Below are positions 28,101 to 43,100 of a DNA stretch of 64,000 bases, piece after piece. Under the pieces are notes generated by a model. That model searched no databases, had not been told where the DNA came from, and saw nothing but the letters and a program-made list of their open reading frames with translations. Positions within the stretch are counted from its first letter, which is position 1. Each line of letters starts with the position of its first letter. Position numbers and translations under genes: made by a program. Source of the DNA: Trachythela sp. YZ-2020 (lineage: Eukaryota > Cnidaria > Anthozoa > Malacalcyonacea > Clavulariidae); the NCBI GenBank assembly GCA_016169945.1, contig JADLSH010000145.1, positions 1 through 64,000 on the forward strand, given 5' to 3'.

Positions 28101-31100
28101 TCACAATATTGTTTGAGATGAAGGTAGTAAATGTTTTGAAAAGTATGAAATGGTTAGCACTATAATTGCATGTTATCTGGCTTGCACTGTTTATATCCAA
28201 ACGTCATGTACGAACGATATAGTGAAACAGTGGAGAAGTCAAGATTATCAACGGATACGCACCTGTGTCAAGGTCATTCCAGACTTTAAGAATGAACTGG
28301 TTGCAGCTGCGGTGGGAGAGAAAGCCGCCAAACTTTCTGCTGACATTGGAGCAGTGCCTGACATGACAAATAATGAATTGTAATTTGTTTTATCAAACAA
28401 TTTTGGAGTCTACAACAAATTATGTAGGTTGCCGTGGTTCGTTCGCTTAATTCAAACTCACCTCTCTGTCTTGCAGCTTCCAGCAGGTCATTGGCATTTT
28501 TCAGCTCATTTTCAAGACTTTGCACTTTCTCATCTACAATATACACGACAATTATTAAAATAACAGCATTACTTAACAACAACAGGAACCAGGAAATATC
28601 AAAGTAAAGAAATCTTTTACTGACCATATTCTTTAATAACTTTATCAAGATTTGTTTCGCTTTCTGCCAGTTTGCTTTCTACTTCTACACGACCTATGAC
28701 AATATATTTAGAGAGACTTAATAAAATAGGCAGCTACTGTACCATATTCAGCAATAATAATTAATAATAACGTAACTAATAATATACATAAAAATATTAC
28801 TTGACTGTGATTGGTTGATTTCAGTGCAGTTAATCCCAACAGCAGTGCAAAAATCTGTAATCGCAGTGCAATTTTTTGTAATCACAGTGCATCTTTTTGT
28901 AATCACAGTGCAATTTTCTGTAATCACAGTGCAATTTTTTGTCATCACAGTGCATCTTTTTGTAACCACAGTGCAATTTTCTGTAATCACAGTGCAAAAA
29001 TCTGTAATCACTAAGAACCAATCAAATTTGAGCTAGGTTCTGTGCAAATTGCTCAAAACAAAACAACATGGCGCCCGCTCGCCTAAACTTAATTTGGATT
29101 TTCGGGACGAAAATGACGACTTAAAAGTTATTTAAAAGGTGGAAAATTTAGTTTACATGAAATTTATAAGAAATCCACATGGTTCAGCTCACTTTCAAAT
29201 GCTTGCCAATTCATACAGATAATAATAAATGGAGCGAAAACTTTATATCAGTGGATGGTTGGCCGAAGGCCCGAAGCTAGTAAGTTGATCATTAATATAT
29301 GAATTATAAGTAATACTGTAAGTCAAGACTGCTACTCTGCCAGCAAGGTTAATTAAATCTAACCATTGTTCGCTTCTTTCAGTAAACTTTGTAACTCCTC
29401 TACGGCACTGAGCAGTTCGTCACACTTCGCTTTTGAACTTTCAGACGTGTCCTGGACAAAGTAAAACACAACAACGATTAAATATGTCGATAGAAATTTG
29501 CAAGAAATTCACCCTAGTAGAGAACCCCTATGTACGACAACGATTAAAGGGACATCTGAAATTGCAGAAATACATTTATGTTACATTTCAGCGTCAATCT
29601 ATCCTTATCTATCTGCCTTAATAGATGACACCCAACATTTGAGATTGTTTGAATTGTTGTTGGCAATGTGGTTAGCGCAGTGAGTTATTTGTGTGCAACC
29701 TATTTTTAAACAGGGTAACCCATTCAGCTGTCGAGAGGGGCCCTGTATAATTTTAAATTTCAACGAAAAGAACTAAATGATCTTCAAGTCAATTCAAAGT
29801 TGTTTGATTGTAATTTCGCCTAATTTACACGAGTTAGAAGGGTGCTTCCAGTGTGACTACTGGATCAATAAGGAATGGTGCTTCCAGTGTGACTTCCTGC
29901 AGTACCACTGGATCAATAAGGAATGGTGCTTCCAGTGTGACTTCACCAAACAAGGCAGGTTCCTCGAATGGTGCTTCCAGTGTGACTTCACCAAACAAGG
30001 CAGGTTCCTCTTGCAGTACCACTGGATCAATAAGGAATGGTGCTTCCAGTGTGACTTCACCAAACAAGGCAGGTTCCTCTTGCAGTACCACTGGATCAAT
30101 AAGGAATGGTGCTTCCAGTGTGACTTCACCAAACAAGGCAGGTTCCTCTTGCAGTACCACTGGATCAATAAGGAATGGTGCTTCCAGTGTGACTTCACCA
30201 AACAAGGCAGGTTCCTCTTGCAGTACCACTGGATCAATAAGGAATGGTGCTTCCAGTGTGACTTCACCAAACAAGGCAGGTTGATCAATAAAGAATGGTG
30301 CTTCCAGTGTGACTTCACCAAACAAGGCAGGTTCCTCCTGCAGTACCACTGGATCAATAAGGAATGGTGCTTCCAGTGTGACTTCACCAAACAAGGCAGG
30401 TTCCTCTTGCAGTACCACTGGATCAATAAGGAATGGTGCTTCCAGTGTGACTTCACCAAACAAGGCAGGTTCCTCTTGCAGTACCACTGGATCAATAAGG
30501 AATGGTGCTTCCAGTGTGACTTCACCAAACAAGGCAGGTTCCTCTTGCAGTACCACTGGATCAATAAGGAATGGTGCTTCCAGTGTGACTTCACCAAACA
30601 AGGCAGGTTCCTCTTGCAGTACCACTGGATCAATAAGGAATGGTGCTTCCAGTGTGACTTCACCAAACAAGGCAGGTTCCTCTTGCAGTACCACTGGATC
30701 AATAAGGAATGGTGCTTCCAGTGTGACTTCACCAAACAAGGCAGGTTCCTCTTGCAGTACCACTGGATCAATAAGGAATGGTGCTTCCAGTGTGACTTCA
30801 CCAAACAAGGCAGGTTCCTCTGCAGTACCACTGGATCAATAAGGAATGGTGCTTCCAGTGTGACTTCACCAAACAAGATCAATAAGAATGGTGCTTCCAG
30901 TGTGACTTCACCAAACAAGGCAGGTTCCTCTTGCAGTACCACTGGATCAATAAGGAATGGTGCTTCCAGTGTGACTTCACCAAACAAGGCAGGTTCCTCT
31001 TGCAGTACCACTGGATCAATAAGGAATGGTGCTTCCAGTGTGACTTCACCAAACAAGGCAGGTTCCTCCTGCAGTACCACTGGATCAATAAGGAATGGTG

Positions 31101-34100
31101 CTTCCAGTGTGACTTCACCAAACAAGGCAGGTTCCTCTTGCAGTACCACTGGATCAATAAGGAATGGTGCTTCCAGTGTGACTTCACCAAACAAGGCAGG
31201 TTCCTCTTGCAGTACCACTGGATCAAGGAATGGTGCTTCCAGTGTGACTTCACCAAACAAGGCAGGTTTCTCTTGCAGTACCACTGGATCAATAAGGAAT
31301 GGTGCTTCCAGTGTGACTTCACCAAACAATGCAGGTTCCTCTTGCAGTACCACTGGATCAATAAGGAATGGTGCTTCACCAAACAATGCAGGTTCACTGG
31401 ATCAATAAGGAATGGTGCACTGGATCAATAAGGAATGGTGCTTCCAGTGTGACTTCACCAAACAAGCAGGTTCCTCCTGCAGTACCACTGGATCAATAAG
31501 GAATGGTGCTTCCAGTGTGACTTCACCAAACAATGCAGGTTCCTCTTGCAGTACCACTGGATCAATGATCAATAAGGAATGGTGCTTCCAGTGTGACTTC
31601 ACCAAACAAGATCAATAATGACTTCACCAAACAAGGCAGGTTCCTCTTGCAGTACCACTGGATCAATAAGGAATGGTGCTTCCAGTGTGACTTCACCAAA
31701 CAAGGCAGGTTCCTCCTGCAGTACCACTGGATCAATAAGGAATGGTGCTTCCAGTGTGACTTCACCAAACAAGGCAGGTTCCTCCTGCAGTACCACTGGA
31801 TCAATAAGGAATGGTGCTTCCAGTGTGACTTCACCAAACAAGGCAGGTTCCTCTTGCAGTACCACTGGATCAATAAGGAATGGTGCTTCCAGTGTGACTT
31901 CACCAAACAAGGCAGGTTCCTCTTGCAGTACCACTGGATCAATAAGGAATGGTGCTTCCAGTGTGACTTCACCAAACAAGGCAGGTTCCTCTTGCAGTAC
32001 CACTGGATCAATAAGGAATGGTGCTTCCAGTGTGACTTCACCAAACAAGGCAGGTTCCTCTTGCAGTACCACTGGATCAATAAAGAATGGTGCTTCCAGT
32101 GTGACTTCACCAAACAAGGCAGGTTCCTCCTGCAGTACCACTGGATCAATAAGGAATGGTGCTTCCAGTGTGACTTCACCAAACAAGGCAGGTTCCTCCT
32201 GCAGTACCACTGGATCAATAAGGAATGGTGCTTCCAGTGTGACTTCACCAAACAAGGCAGGTTCCTCTTGCAGTACCACTGGATCAATAAGGAATGGTGC
32301 TTCCAGTGTGACTTCACCAAACAAGGCAGGTTCCTCTTGCAGTACCACTGGATCAATAAGGAATGGTGCTTCCAGTGTGACTTCACCAAACAAGGCAGGT
32401 TCCTCTTGCAGTACCACTGGATCAATAAGGAATGGTGCTTCCAGTGTGACTTCACCAAACAAGGCAGGTTCCTCTTGCAGTACCACTGGATCAATAAGGA
32501 ATGGTGCTTCCAGTGTGACTTCACCAAACAATGCAGGTTCCTCTTGCAGTACCACTGGATCAATAAGGAATGGTGCTTCCAGTGTGACTTCACCAAACAA
32601 GGCAGGTTCCTCTTGCAGTACCACTGGATCAATAAGGAATGGTGCTTCCAGTGTGACTTCACCAAACAAGGCAGGTTCCTCTTGCAGTACCACTGGATCA
32701 ATAAGGAATGGTGCTTCCAGTGTGACTTCACCAAACAAGGCAGGTTCCTCTTGCAGTACCACTGGATCAATAAGGAATGGTGCTTCCAGTGTGACTTCAC
32801 CAAACAAGGCAGGTTCCTCTTGCAGTACCACTGGATCAATAAGGAATGGTGCTTCCAGTGTGACTTCACCAAACAAGGCAGGTTCCTCTTGCAGTACCAC
32901 TGGATCAATAAGGAATGGTGCTTCCAGTGTGACTTCACCAAACAAGGCAGGTTCCTCTTGCAGTACCACTGGATCAATAAGGAATGGTGCTTCCAGTGTG
33001 ACTTCACCAAACAAGGCAGGTTCCTCATGCAGTACCACTGGATCAATAAGGAATGGTGCTTCCAGTGTGACTTCACCAAACAAGGCAGGTTCCTCTTGCA
33101 GTACCACTGGATCAATAAGGAATGGTGCTTCCAGTGTGACTTCACCAAACAAGGCAGGTTCCTCTTGCAGTACCACTGGATCAATAAGGAATGGTGCTTC
33201 CAGTGTGACTTCACCAAACAAGGCAGGTTCCTCTTGCAGTACCACTGGATCAATAAGGAATGGTGCTTCCAGTGTGACTTCACCAAACAAGGCAGGTTCC
33301 TCTTGCAGTACCACTGGATCAATAAGGAATGGTGCTTCCAGTGTGACTTCACCAAACAAGGCAGGTTCCTCTTGCAGTACCACTGGATCAATAAGGAATG
33401 GTGCTTCCAGTGTGACTTCACCAAACAAGGCAGGTTCCTCTTGCAGTACCACTGGATCAATAAGGAATGGTGCTTCCAGTGTGACTTCACCAAACAAGGC
33501 AGGTTCCTCTTGCAGTACCACTGGATCAATAAGGAATGGTGCTTCCAGTGTGACTTCACCAAACAAGGCAGGTTCCTCCTGCAGTACCACTGGATCAATA
33601 AGGAATGGTGCTTCCAGTGTGACTTCACCAAACAAGGCAGGTTCCTCTTGCAGTACCACTGGATCAATAAGGAATGGTGCTTCCAGTGTGACTTCACCAA
33701 ACAAGGCAGGTTCCTCTTGCAGTACCACTGGATCAATAAGGAATGGTGCTTCCAGTGTGACTTCACCAAACAATGCAGGTTCCTCTTGCAGTACCACTGG
33801 ATCAATCATGAATGGTGCTTCCAGTGTGACTTCACCAAACAATGCAGGTTCCTCTTGCAGTGCCACTGGATCAATAAGGAATGGTGCTTCCAGTGTGACT
33901 TCACCAAACAAGGCAGGTTTCTCCTGCAGTACCACTGGATCAATAAGGAATGGTGCTTCCAGTGTGACTTCACCAAACAAGGCAGGTTCCTCCTGCAGTA
34001 CCACTGGATCAATAAGGAATGGTGCTTCCAGTGTGACTTCACCAAACAATGCAGGTTCCTCTTGCAGTACCACTGGATCAATAAAGAATGGTGCTTCCAG

Positions 34101-37100
34101 TGTGACTTCACCAAACAAGGCAGGCTCCTCTTGCAGTGCCACTGGATCAATAAGGAATGGTGCTTCCAGTGTGACTTCACCAAACAAGGCAGGTTCCTCT
34201 TGCAGTACCACTGGATCAATAAGGAATGGTGCTTCCAGTGTGACTTCACCAAACAAGGCAGGTTCCTCTTGCAGTACCACTGGATCAATAAGGAATGGTG
34301 CTTCCAGTGTGACTTCACCAAACAAGGCAGGTTCCTCTTGCAGTACCACTGGATCAATAAAGAATGGTGCTTCCAGTGTGACTTCACCAAACAAGGCAGG
34401 GAATGGTGCTTCCAGTGTGACTTCACCAAACAAGGCAGGTTCCTCGTGCAGTACCACTGGATCAATAAGGAATGGTGCTTCCAGTGTGACTTCACCAAAC
34501 AAGGCAGGTTCCTCCTGCAGTACCACTGGATCAATAAGGAATGGTGCTTCCAGTGTGACTTCACCAAACAAGGCAGGTTCCTCTTGCAGTACCACTGGAT
34601 CAATAAGGAATGGTGCTTCCAGTGTGACTTCACCAAACAAGGCAGGTTCCTCTTGCAGTACCACTGGATCAATAAGGAATGGTGCTTCCAGTGTGACTTC
34701 ACCAAACAAGGCAGGTTCCTCTTGCAGTACCACTGGATCAATAAGGAATGGTGCTTCCAGTGTGACTTCACCAAACAAGGCAGGTTCCTCTTGCAGTACC
34801 ACTGGATCAATAAGGAATGGTGCTTCCAGTGTGACTTCACCAAACAAGGCAGGTTCCTCTTGCAGTACCACTGGATCAATAAGGAATGGTGCTTCCAGTG
34901 TGACTTCACCAAACAAGGCAGGTTCCTCTTGCAGTACCACTGGATCAATAAGGAATGGTGCTTCCAGTGTGACTTCACCAAACAAGGCAGGTTCCTCTTG
35001 CAGTGCCACTGGATCAATAAGAATGGTGCTTCCAGTGTGACTTCACCAAACAAGGCAGGTTCCTCTTGCAGTACCACTGGATCAATAAGGAATGGTGCTT
35101 CCAGTGTGACTTCACCAAACAAGGCAGGTTCCTCCTGCAGTACCACTGGATCAATAAGGAATGGTGCTTCCAGTGTGACTTCACCAAACAAGGCAGGTTC
35201 CTCTTGCAGTACCACTGGATCAATAAGGAATGGTGCTTCCAGTGTGACTTCACCAAACAAGGCAGGTTCCTCTTGCAGTACCACTGGATCAATAAGGAAT
35301 GGTGCTTCCAGTGTGACTTCACCAAACAACAGTACCACTGGATCAATAAGGAATGGTGCTTCCAGTGTGACTTCACCAAACAAGGCAGGTTCCTCTTGCA
35401 GTACCACTGGATCAATTTTGAATGGTGCTTCCAGTGTGACTTCACCAAACAAGGCAGGTTCCTCTTGCAGTACCACTGGATCAATAAGGAATGGTGCTTC
35501 CAGTGTGACTTCACCAAACAAGGCAGGTTCCTCTTGCAGTACCACTGGATCAATATGAATGGTGCTTCCAGTGTGACTTCACCAAACAAGGCAGGTTCCT
35601 CTTGCAGTACCACTGGATCAATAAGGAATGGTGCTTCCAGTGTGACTTCACCAAACAAGGCAGGTTCCTCTTGCAGTACCACTGGATCAATAAGGAATGG
35701 TGCTTCCAGTGTAACTTCACCAAACAAGGCAGGTTTCTCTTGCAGTACCACTGGATCAATAAGGAATGGTGCTTCCAGTGTGACTTCACCAAACAAGGCA
35801 GGTTCCTCTTGCAGTACCACTGGATCAATAAGGAATGGTGCTTCCAGTGTAACTTCACCAAACAAGGCAGGTTTCTCTTGCAGTACCACTGGATCAATAA
35901 GGAATGGTGCTTCCAGTGTGACTTCACCAAACAAGGCAGGTTCCTCTTGCAGTACCACTGGATCAATAAGGAATGGTGCTTCCAGTGTGACTTCACCAAA
36001 CAAGGCAGGTTCCTCTTGCAGTACCACTGGATCAATAAGGAATGGTGCTTCCAGTGTGACTTCACCAAACAAGGCAGGTTCCTCTTGCAGTACCACTGGA
36101 TCAATAAGGAATGGTGCTTCCAGTGTGACTTCACCAAACAAGGCAGGTTCCTCTTGCAGTACCACTGGATCAATAAGGAATGGTGCTTCCAGTGTGACTT
36201 CACCAAACAAGGCAGGTTCCTCTTGCAGTACCACTGGATCAATAAGGAATGGTGCTTCCAGTGTGACTTCACCAAACAAGGCAGGTTCCTCTTGCAGTAC
36301 CACTGGATCAATAAGGAATGGTGCTTCCAGTGTGACTTCACCAAACAAGGCAGGTTCCTCCTGCAGTACCACTGGATCAATAAGGAATGGTGCTTCCAGT
36401 GTGACTTCACCAAACAAGGCAGGTTCCTCTTGCAGTACCACTGGATCAATAAGGAATGGTGCTTCCAGTGTGACTTCACCAAACAAGGCAGGTTCCTCTT
36501 GCAGTACCACTGGATCAATATGAATGGTGCTTCCAGTGTGACTTCACCAAACAAGGCAGGTTCCTCTTGCAGTACCACTGGATCAATAAGGAATGGTGCT
36601 TCCAGTGTGACTTCACCAAACAAGGCAGGTTCCTCTTGCAGTACCACTGGATCAATAAGGAATGGTGCTTCCAGTGTGACTTCACCAAACAAGGCAGGTT
36701 CCTCTTGCAGTACCACTGGATCAATAAGGAATGGTGCTTCCAGTGTGACTTCACCAAACAAGGCAGGTTCCTCTCTTGCAGTACCACTGGATCAATAAGG
36801 AATGGTGCTTCCAGTGTGACTTCACCAAACAAGGCAGGTTCCTCTTGCAGTACCACTGGATCAATAAGGAATGGTGCTTCCAGTGTGACTTCACCAAACA
36901 AGGCAGGTTCCTCTTGCAGTACCACTGGATCAATAAGGAATGGTGCTTCCAGTGTGACTTCACCAAACAAGGCAGGTTCCTCCTGCAGTACCACTGGATC
37001 AATAAGGAATGGTGCTTCCAGTGTGACTTCACCAAACAATGCAGGTTCCTCTTGCAGTACCACTGGATCAATAAGGAATGGTGCTTCCAGTGTGACTTCA

Positions 37101-40100
37101 CCAAACAAGGCAGGTTTCTCCTGCAGTACCACTGGATCAATAAGGAATGGTGCTTCCAGTGTGACTTCACCAAACAAGGCAGGTTTCTCCTGCAGTACCA
37201 CTGGATCAATAAGGAATGGTGCTTCCAGTGTGACTTCACCAAACAAGGCAGGTTCCTCTTGCAGTACCACTGGATCAATAAGGAATGGTGCTTCCAGTGT
37301 GACTTCACCAAACAAGGCAGGTTCCTCTTGCAGTACCACTGGATCAATAAGGAATGGTGCTTCCAGTGTAACTTCACCAAACAAGGCAGGTTCCTCTTGC
37401 AGTACCACTGGATCAATAAGGAATGGTGCTTCCAGTGTGACTTCACCAAACAAGGCAGGTTCCTCTTGCAGTACCACTGGATCAATAAGGAATGGTGCTT
37501 CCAGTGTGACTTCACCAAACAAGGCAGGTTCCTCCTGCAGTACCACTGGATCAATAAGGAATGGTGCTTCCAGTGTGACTTCACCAAACAAGGCAGGTTC
37601 CTGTTCCTCTTGCAGTACCACTGGATCAATAAGGAATGGTGCTTCCAGTGTGACTTCACCAAACAAGGCAGGTTCCTCTTGCAGTACCACTGGATCAATA
37701 AGGAATGGTGCTTCCAGTGTGACTTCACCAAACAAGGCAGGTTCCTCTTGCAGTACCACTGGATCAATAAGGAATGGTGCTTCCAGTGTGACTTCACCAA
37801 ACAATGCAGGTTCCTCTTGCAGTACCACTGGATCAATAAGGAATGGTGCTTCCAGTGTGACTTCACCAAACAAGGCAGGTTCCTCTTGCAGTACCACTGG
37901 ATCAATAAGGAATGGTGCTTCCAGTGTGACTTCACCAAACAAGGCAGGTTCCTCTTGCAGTACCACTGGATCAATAAGGAATGGTGCTTCCAGTGTGACT
38001 TCACCAAACAATGCAGGTTCCTCTTGCAGTACCACTGGATCAATAAGGAATGGTGCTTCCAGTGTGACTTCACCAAACAAGGCAGGTTCCTCTTGCAGTA
38101 CCACTGGATCAATAAGGAATGGTGCTTCCAGTGTGACTTCACCAAACAATGCAGGTTCCTCTTGCAGTACCACTGGATCAATAAGGAATGGTGCTTCCAG
38201 TGTGACTTCACCAAACAATGCAGGTTCCTCTTGCAGTACCACTGGATCAATAAGGAATGGTGCTTCCAGTGTGACTTCACCAAACAATGCAGGTTCCTCT
38301 TGCAGTACCACTGGATCAATAAGGAATGGTGCTTCCAGTGTGACTTCACCAAACAAGGCAGGTTCCTCCTGCAGTACCACTGGATCAATAAGGAATGGTG
38401 CTTCCAGTGTGACTTCACCAAACAAGGCAGGTTCCTCCTGCAGTACCACTGGATCAATAAGGAATGGTGCTTCCAGTGTGACTTCACCAAACAAGGCAGG
38501 TTCCTCTTGCAGTGCCACTGGATCAATAAGGAATGTAGGTTCTAACTGAGCTTCCAGAGAGAGCAGTTTAGAACTGATAAAGCTATCAAGTATAAATAGA
38601 GTTTAAAATTATTGAGATATTTATGTTTCGCTAATTCATCTTACCTTGTATAACATTGTCAGTTTACTTTGAGAAGAAATCTCGAGTTTATATTGTTCCT
38701 CTGTCTTTGAATGATGTTCACGAGCCTAAATACAAACATTGCACTTAGTGAAGTAATTAATTCCATGATATTCTTCCTATACAATATTTATAAAATTGCT
38801 GAACAATGCTGTACAATGATTTCACAATCTTTTTTAGAACTCACACAAACGATCCAATACACGTAAGGTATATAAAAGCTCTCAGGAGGACCATATGAAA
38901 AATAATAGTGTAAGGGTTACTAAGACTCTTTACTAAACGCTATTAATATGCAACATATTAATTCTTACTTCTTTCAATTTGTCAACAAGGAAACTCATTT
39001 TGGCTTTCAACTCTTCATTGTCTGTCTTCAAGTTTTCACTCAGATATTCTAAATTTTTTGCCTGCAATACAAACAACACCTTCAAATAGGTAAATGTACG
39101 TTGAATATTTTGCATAAACTAAATTCGTTTTTAGACTTATAGTGAGACATAAATAGGAGTCTCAGACTGTGTACCTCATCAATTTTGGCATCCAAGGAAG
39201 TTTGTAATCGTGTAATGTTTGTGGTCTATAAGAAATAACAAAGAATATCAGTTAGTAAATAAATACGAACTTTTTATTTATCTTCTGTTGTGATTTGAAC
39301 GAATCTTTTTGTTTTACTAAAATATCTTGTCTAAACTATTTGGGTACTATAACACTAATAACATAAAACTAATAATTATGTGATTACTAACCTGTTCTTT
39401 TTTCAGAGTAAAATATGCTTCAGATTTTTCCTTCAGTTGTGATTCAAACCAATCTTTTTGTTTTATTAAAAGATCTTTTTCCTGTTCTAATCTCTTTTCT
39501 CTCAACTGTAGAAAGAAATGGAAGGAGTAAGATACAGAATTTGTACAGTTCGGGAAATATTCCCACAGATGGTTTAAAACCGTATCCTCCAGGTTGCTAA
39601 AGCTAAATTAAATGCAACTTATTGACAAGCTGGGTTTAAATTGGGAGTATTTAAGCCATGCCTTAGGACGAGTAATTGACATTAGTCTAACATGTACTTG
39701 TTAAGCAGTACATGTCACAAGTAGTAGTTTTTACATAACAACACAATAACAAATAACAACAAATATAAACATAATGTTGTACTGAACACATTCAGTGACA
39801 TGCCATTCACTCATATTTATTTACAATTATTCAAATATGACTTCCAATCTCCGAAAATTCCAACCTAGTACCCAGGCTTTTCCCTCTTGGGGAGGAAAAC
39901 CCTGGTTGCCGCTGGTCACGTGTCTCTTCAAAAATGTATTGCCTAAGGGGGTGAGGGAAGTGTATCATAGTTCATGCTTCCACTTAAGAACTTTACACTT
40001 CTATTGCGAGGAGTGGGGCTAGCTTTACGAATCATAGTTCGAAATACTTGTTAAATTTTGTTTCTATTTGCATTTAAATTACAAAATCATTCTAAACAGT

Positions 40101-43100
40101 TTTTATCAAGAGACAAGTAACGTAACCAAACAAAATCGTATGCTTTGAAGCTGTTGTTATCAGCGCGCTTATAGGTAGGGCGGTGCAACGCGCGCTGATC
40201 GACGTGTGATGCGGAAGTAGCCTGGGGCGAGTACGATTTTGGTTAAAGTTGAAGAAGATTGAAGATTTTGATGTCTAGTTCTTGCGTTCATATTTCGCAT
40301 CGTTTTAAGTGTGAATACAAACTAACGGAATATTTACGTGTAATATCACTCTGAGTACGTAGTCAGTTTGAATTTAGCAAAGATTTTGCTGTCAGAGAGA
40401 ATTTATTATCGATAATGCGCGTGTGTTTGGTCACTTCGAATGGAGACTAAATTTCAAATGAGAATATCTTTTTTCAATACGGTGCCTTAAAAACTCAGGC
40501 ATGTTAAAAAATATCGTTAAAATCGGAGTTGATTCCTAGGAGATATCATGGCTGAAATTTGACCCCTTTTAAAACTTCTTTTTAGGACGTTTAACCATCA
40601 TTTTTTTCTAAAACAATAGCGAAGATGTTATAGTTTTGCTAGCCTGTTATTCTGTTGAAACCACTTACTGTAATGTGTGGCTTAAGTTTTACGACTGTTG
40701 AAACAGGATTAATGTATTTACCACACCGATCCTCTTTGTAGCTCAATTTATGAAAAATCCAATTTTTGGAAATATACTGAGCGCATTGTTGGTTAAAAGT
40801 TAGCCCCCTCCGTAAATTTTTAGGAAAGATATGTGACAAGTACTTCTCTTAATTTTTGCTTAAAAATAACATTTTGAGGTTGATTCCTTCGCGCTATCCT
40901 TTTTGCAATCCGGGATACACTATATACGAATATTCATAAACTGACGAGAGATGTCACAGAAGCCTGTGCAAAGACATTTTACGAGCATTTTACAGTTTGC
41001 ATTGAGTGATGTGTTTGTCTCTACACTACAGACTCTAGTCTAGTGCAGACTGAATTTATATTTCAGTGAACATCCCAAACGTTTTTCTCAAGGCCAAGTC
41101 TAACATGCATGTATTACACTATTGTCTGTTGTCTCTGTCGGAGGACTTAGAGTTGCATTTTTCGCAGCCGTTCCCGTTCAGGTCTAAAATATTGTATATA
41201 TTATTTCACTCGAAATATCCAAACTTTCTACCTTATTGTCTATTCACTGACACTAAACTCAATACTCGCTTTATTGTCTTGTTTATGTCTCACACTCACA
41301 GCAGCATGATTCTGTTATGATGCATGAAAAGTTTACAAACTGGACTATCAAATACTAATAGCGGTATTCTACTCCACAAAGTAAAAATTTCTATTGTATT
41401 ATTAAGAAGATATATCATGCAGCAACAAAGCCAATAAAAGCTCTTTAAAACAATTATAATGTTCTGTATATTAATGACAAATATGAAGTGAATCATACGC
41501 ATATATGTATAAATATCTAAATTGCGCTGTACGCACAGAAGAGTCTTTGACTTCGCGTCTATCGGATATTACTGTACGTTTACTAATAATAATGGAAAGT
41601 TATACTTCAACATACTTCTTGATCGTTGAGTTTTAGCGATGCCATATGCGATTTGAGTTTATTAACAGTCGGGAAAGTATTGTTTTATACACACAGTTGG
41701 CGTCTTGTCTCTTGGCGATATTTCGGAAATCAAAGGATCTCACTCTTTTGTTGCAATTCCACATCTCAGCATTAAATAAATCCGTTGGGTTCCAGTATCA
41801 GGATAGGATAGACTTCAACAGTTAATAAATATATAGGTCGGTCTAGGCTACGCTACTGCTAGAAGATACACTTTCTTGTATGTTTTATACTTTTATACCA
41901 CGCAAATTCACATTTTATCACCCAAAACTAATGACACATAAGTTCTAATCACATGACACGCTCCTCTACCACCCCTGCCTAAGTATATTTTCAATTTACC
42001 TCCCAAAATCTGGGAGGCACGTGACCAGCGGCAACCAGTGTTTTATCTCCCCAAGAGATAAGAGCCTGGGAACGAGGTTGCGAAAATTCTACGTTACAAA
42101 CCTGATATGACATTTCTTTACTTGTAAGTTCATCCAACTTTGCCTAACAACATACAGAACAAATTGTTTATAAGATTATTTCAAATGTTTATAAGATTAT
42201 TAATAACTTCCCCAAAAATTACATAAACAACAAACTTCCACTCTTTAATACAAACCTTTGCTTCACATTGTAATGTACTTGCATTGCTAACTTTTTCAAA
42301 CATTGATTTCCATTCTCCTATATTAAAAATTACTAGAATTATAACTTACACAACTGGAAGTTACTATCGCTGCAAGGAAGCAACGCCTCAAATCCAAAGG
42401 AAGTTCGCAGAGAACACTTGAAATTGATGCAAATATACCGGCCTAACATTGGAAAAAACTGTTTTTCCGAGTAGCAAATGTTTAATAAAAATTCCCTAAA
42501 TCATTATATGACCCATAGTGAACATATCTTACACAGTAGAAGCCTTATTATTGGTTAACTACAGTCAAACCTCCCATAGGCGGGCACCCTCAGGACCGAG
42601 TCATGGTGTCCGCTTACGGGAGGTGTCCGTTTATGAGTGGTCATTAATAATTAATCATTGTAATATACGAGTCCTTTTATTAAGGAGTGCGAATTAAAAC
42701 AAACAAAATACCTTTGACTTCACAAATTAATAACATTTTTCAGACAAAAAATACGTTGTACTAAATCTTACTATACTGTATGTTTGCTCCCGTCCTGCAA
42801 AGCGGATATCTGTACAATGCTATTTGGGGTTTTCGTTTTGGTGTCCGCAAATATAGCGATAAAATAGACCAAGAATGGTGTCTGCTTACGAGAGAAGCCC
42901 GCTTAAAAAAGGTGTCTGCATGTAGAGGATTAACTGTAAACTAAAACCATCTCACCATTTAATCTGTCAATTTCTTGATTCTTTCTCTCCACTGTAGCAA
43001 TTAAATTGAGCTTTTCTGCTTCCAGGGTTTTATTCCGACAAGAGACTGTCGACTAATGAAGAACAGACAATACATGTTACAAATTTATACAGAACAACTC

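Noticed and set aside
31593..35558. Open frames of up to 1321 codons on both strands
   Set aside because: They are translations of the 69-bp satellite inside a TPR intron. Overlapping frames on both strands are equally long, which reflects the stop-free unit rather than coding.
39795..41502. Short ORFs inside the 2.2-kb element of intron 6
   Set aside because: None shows transposase motifs or codon-level structure; they are expected by chance in AT-rich DNA.
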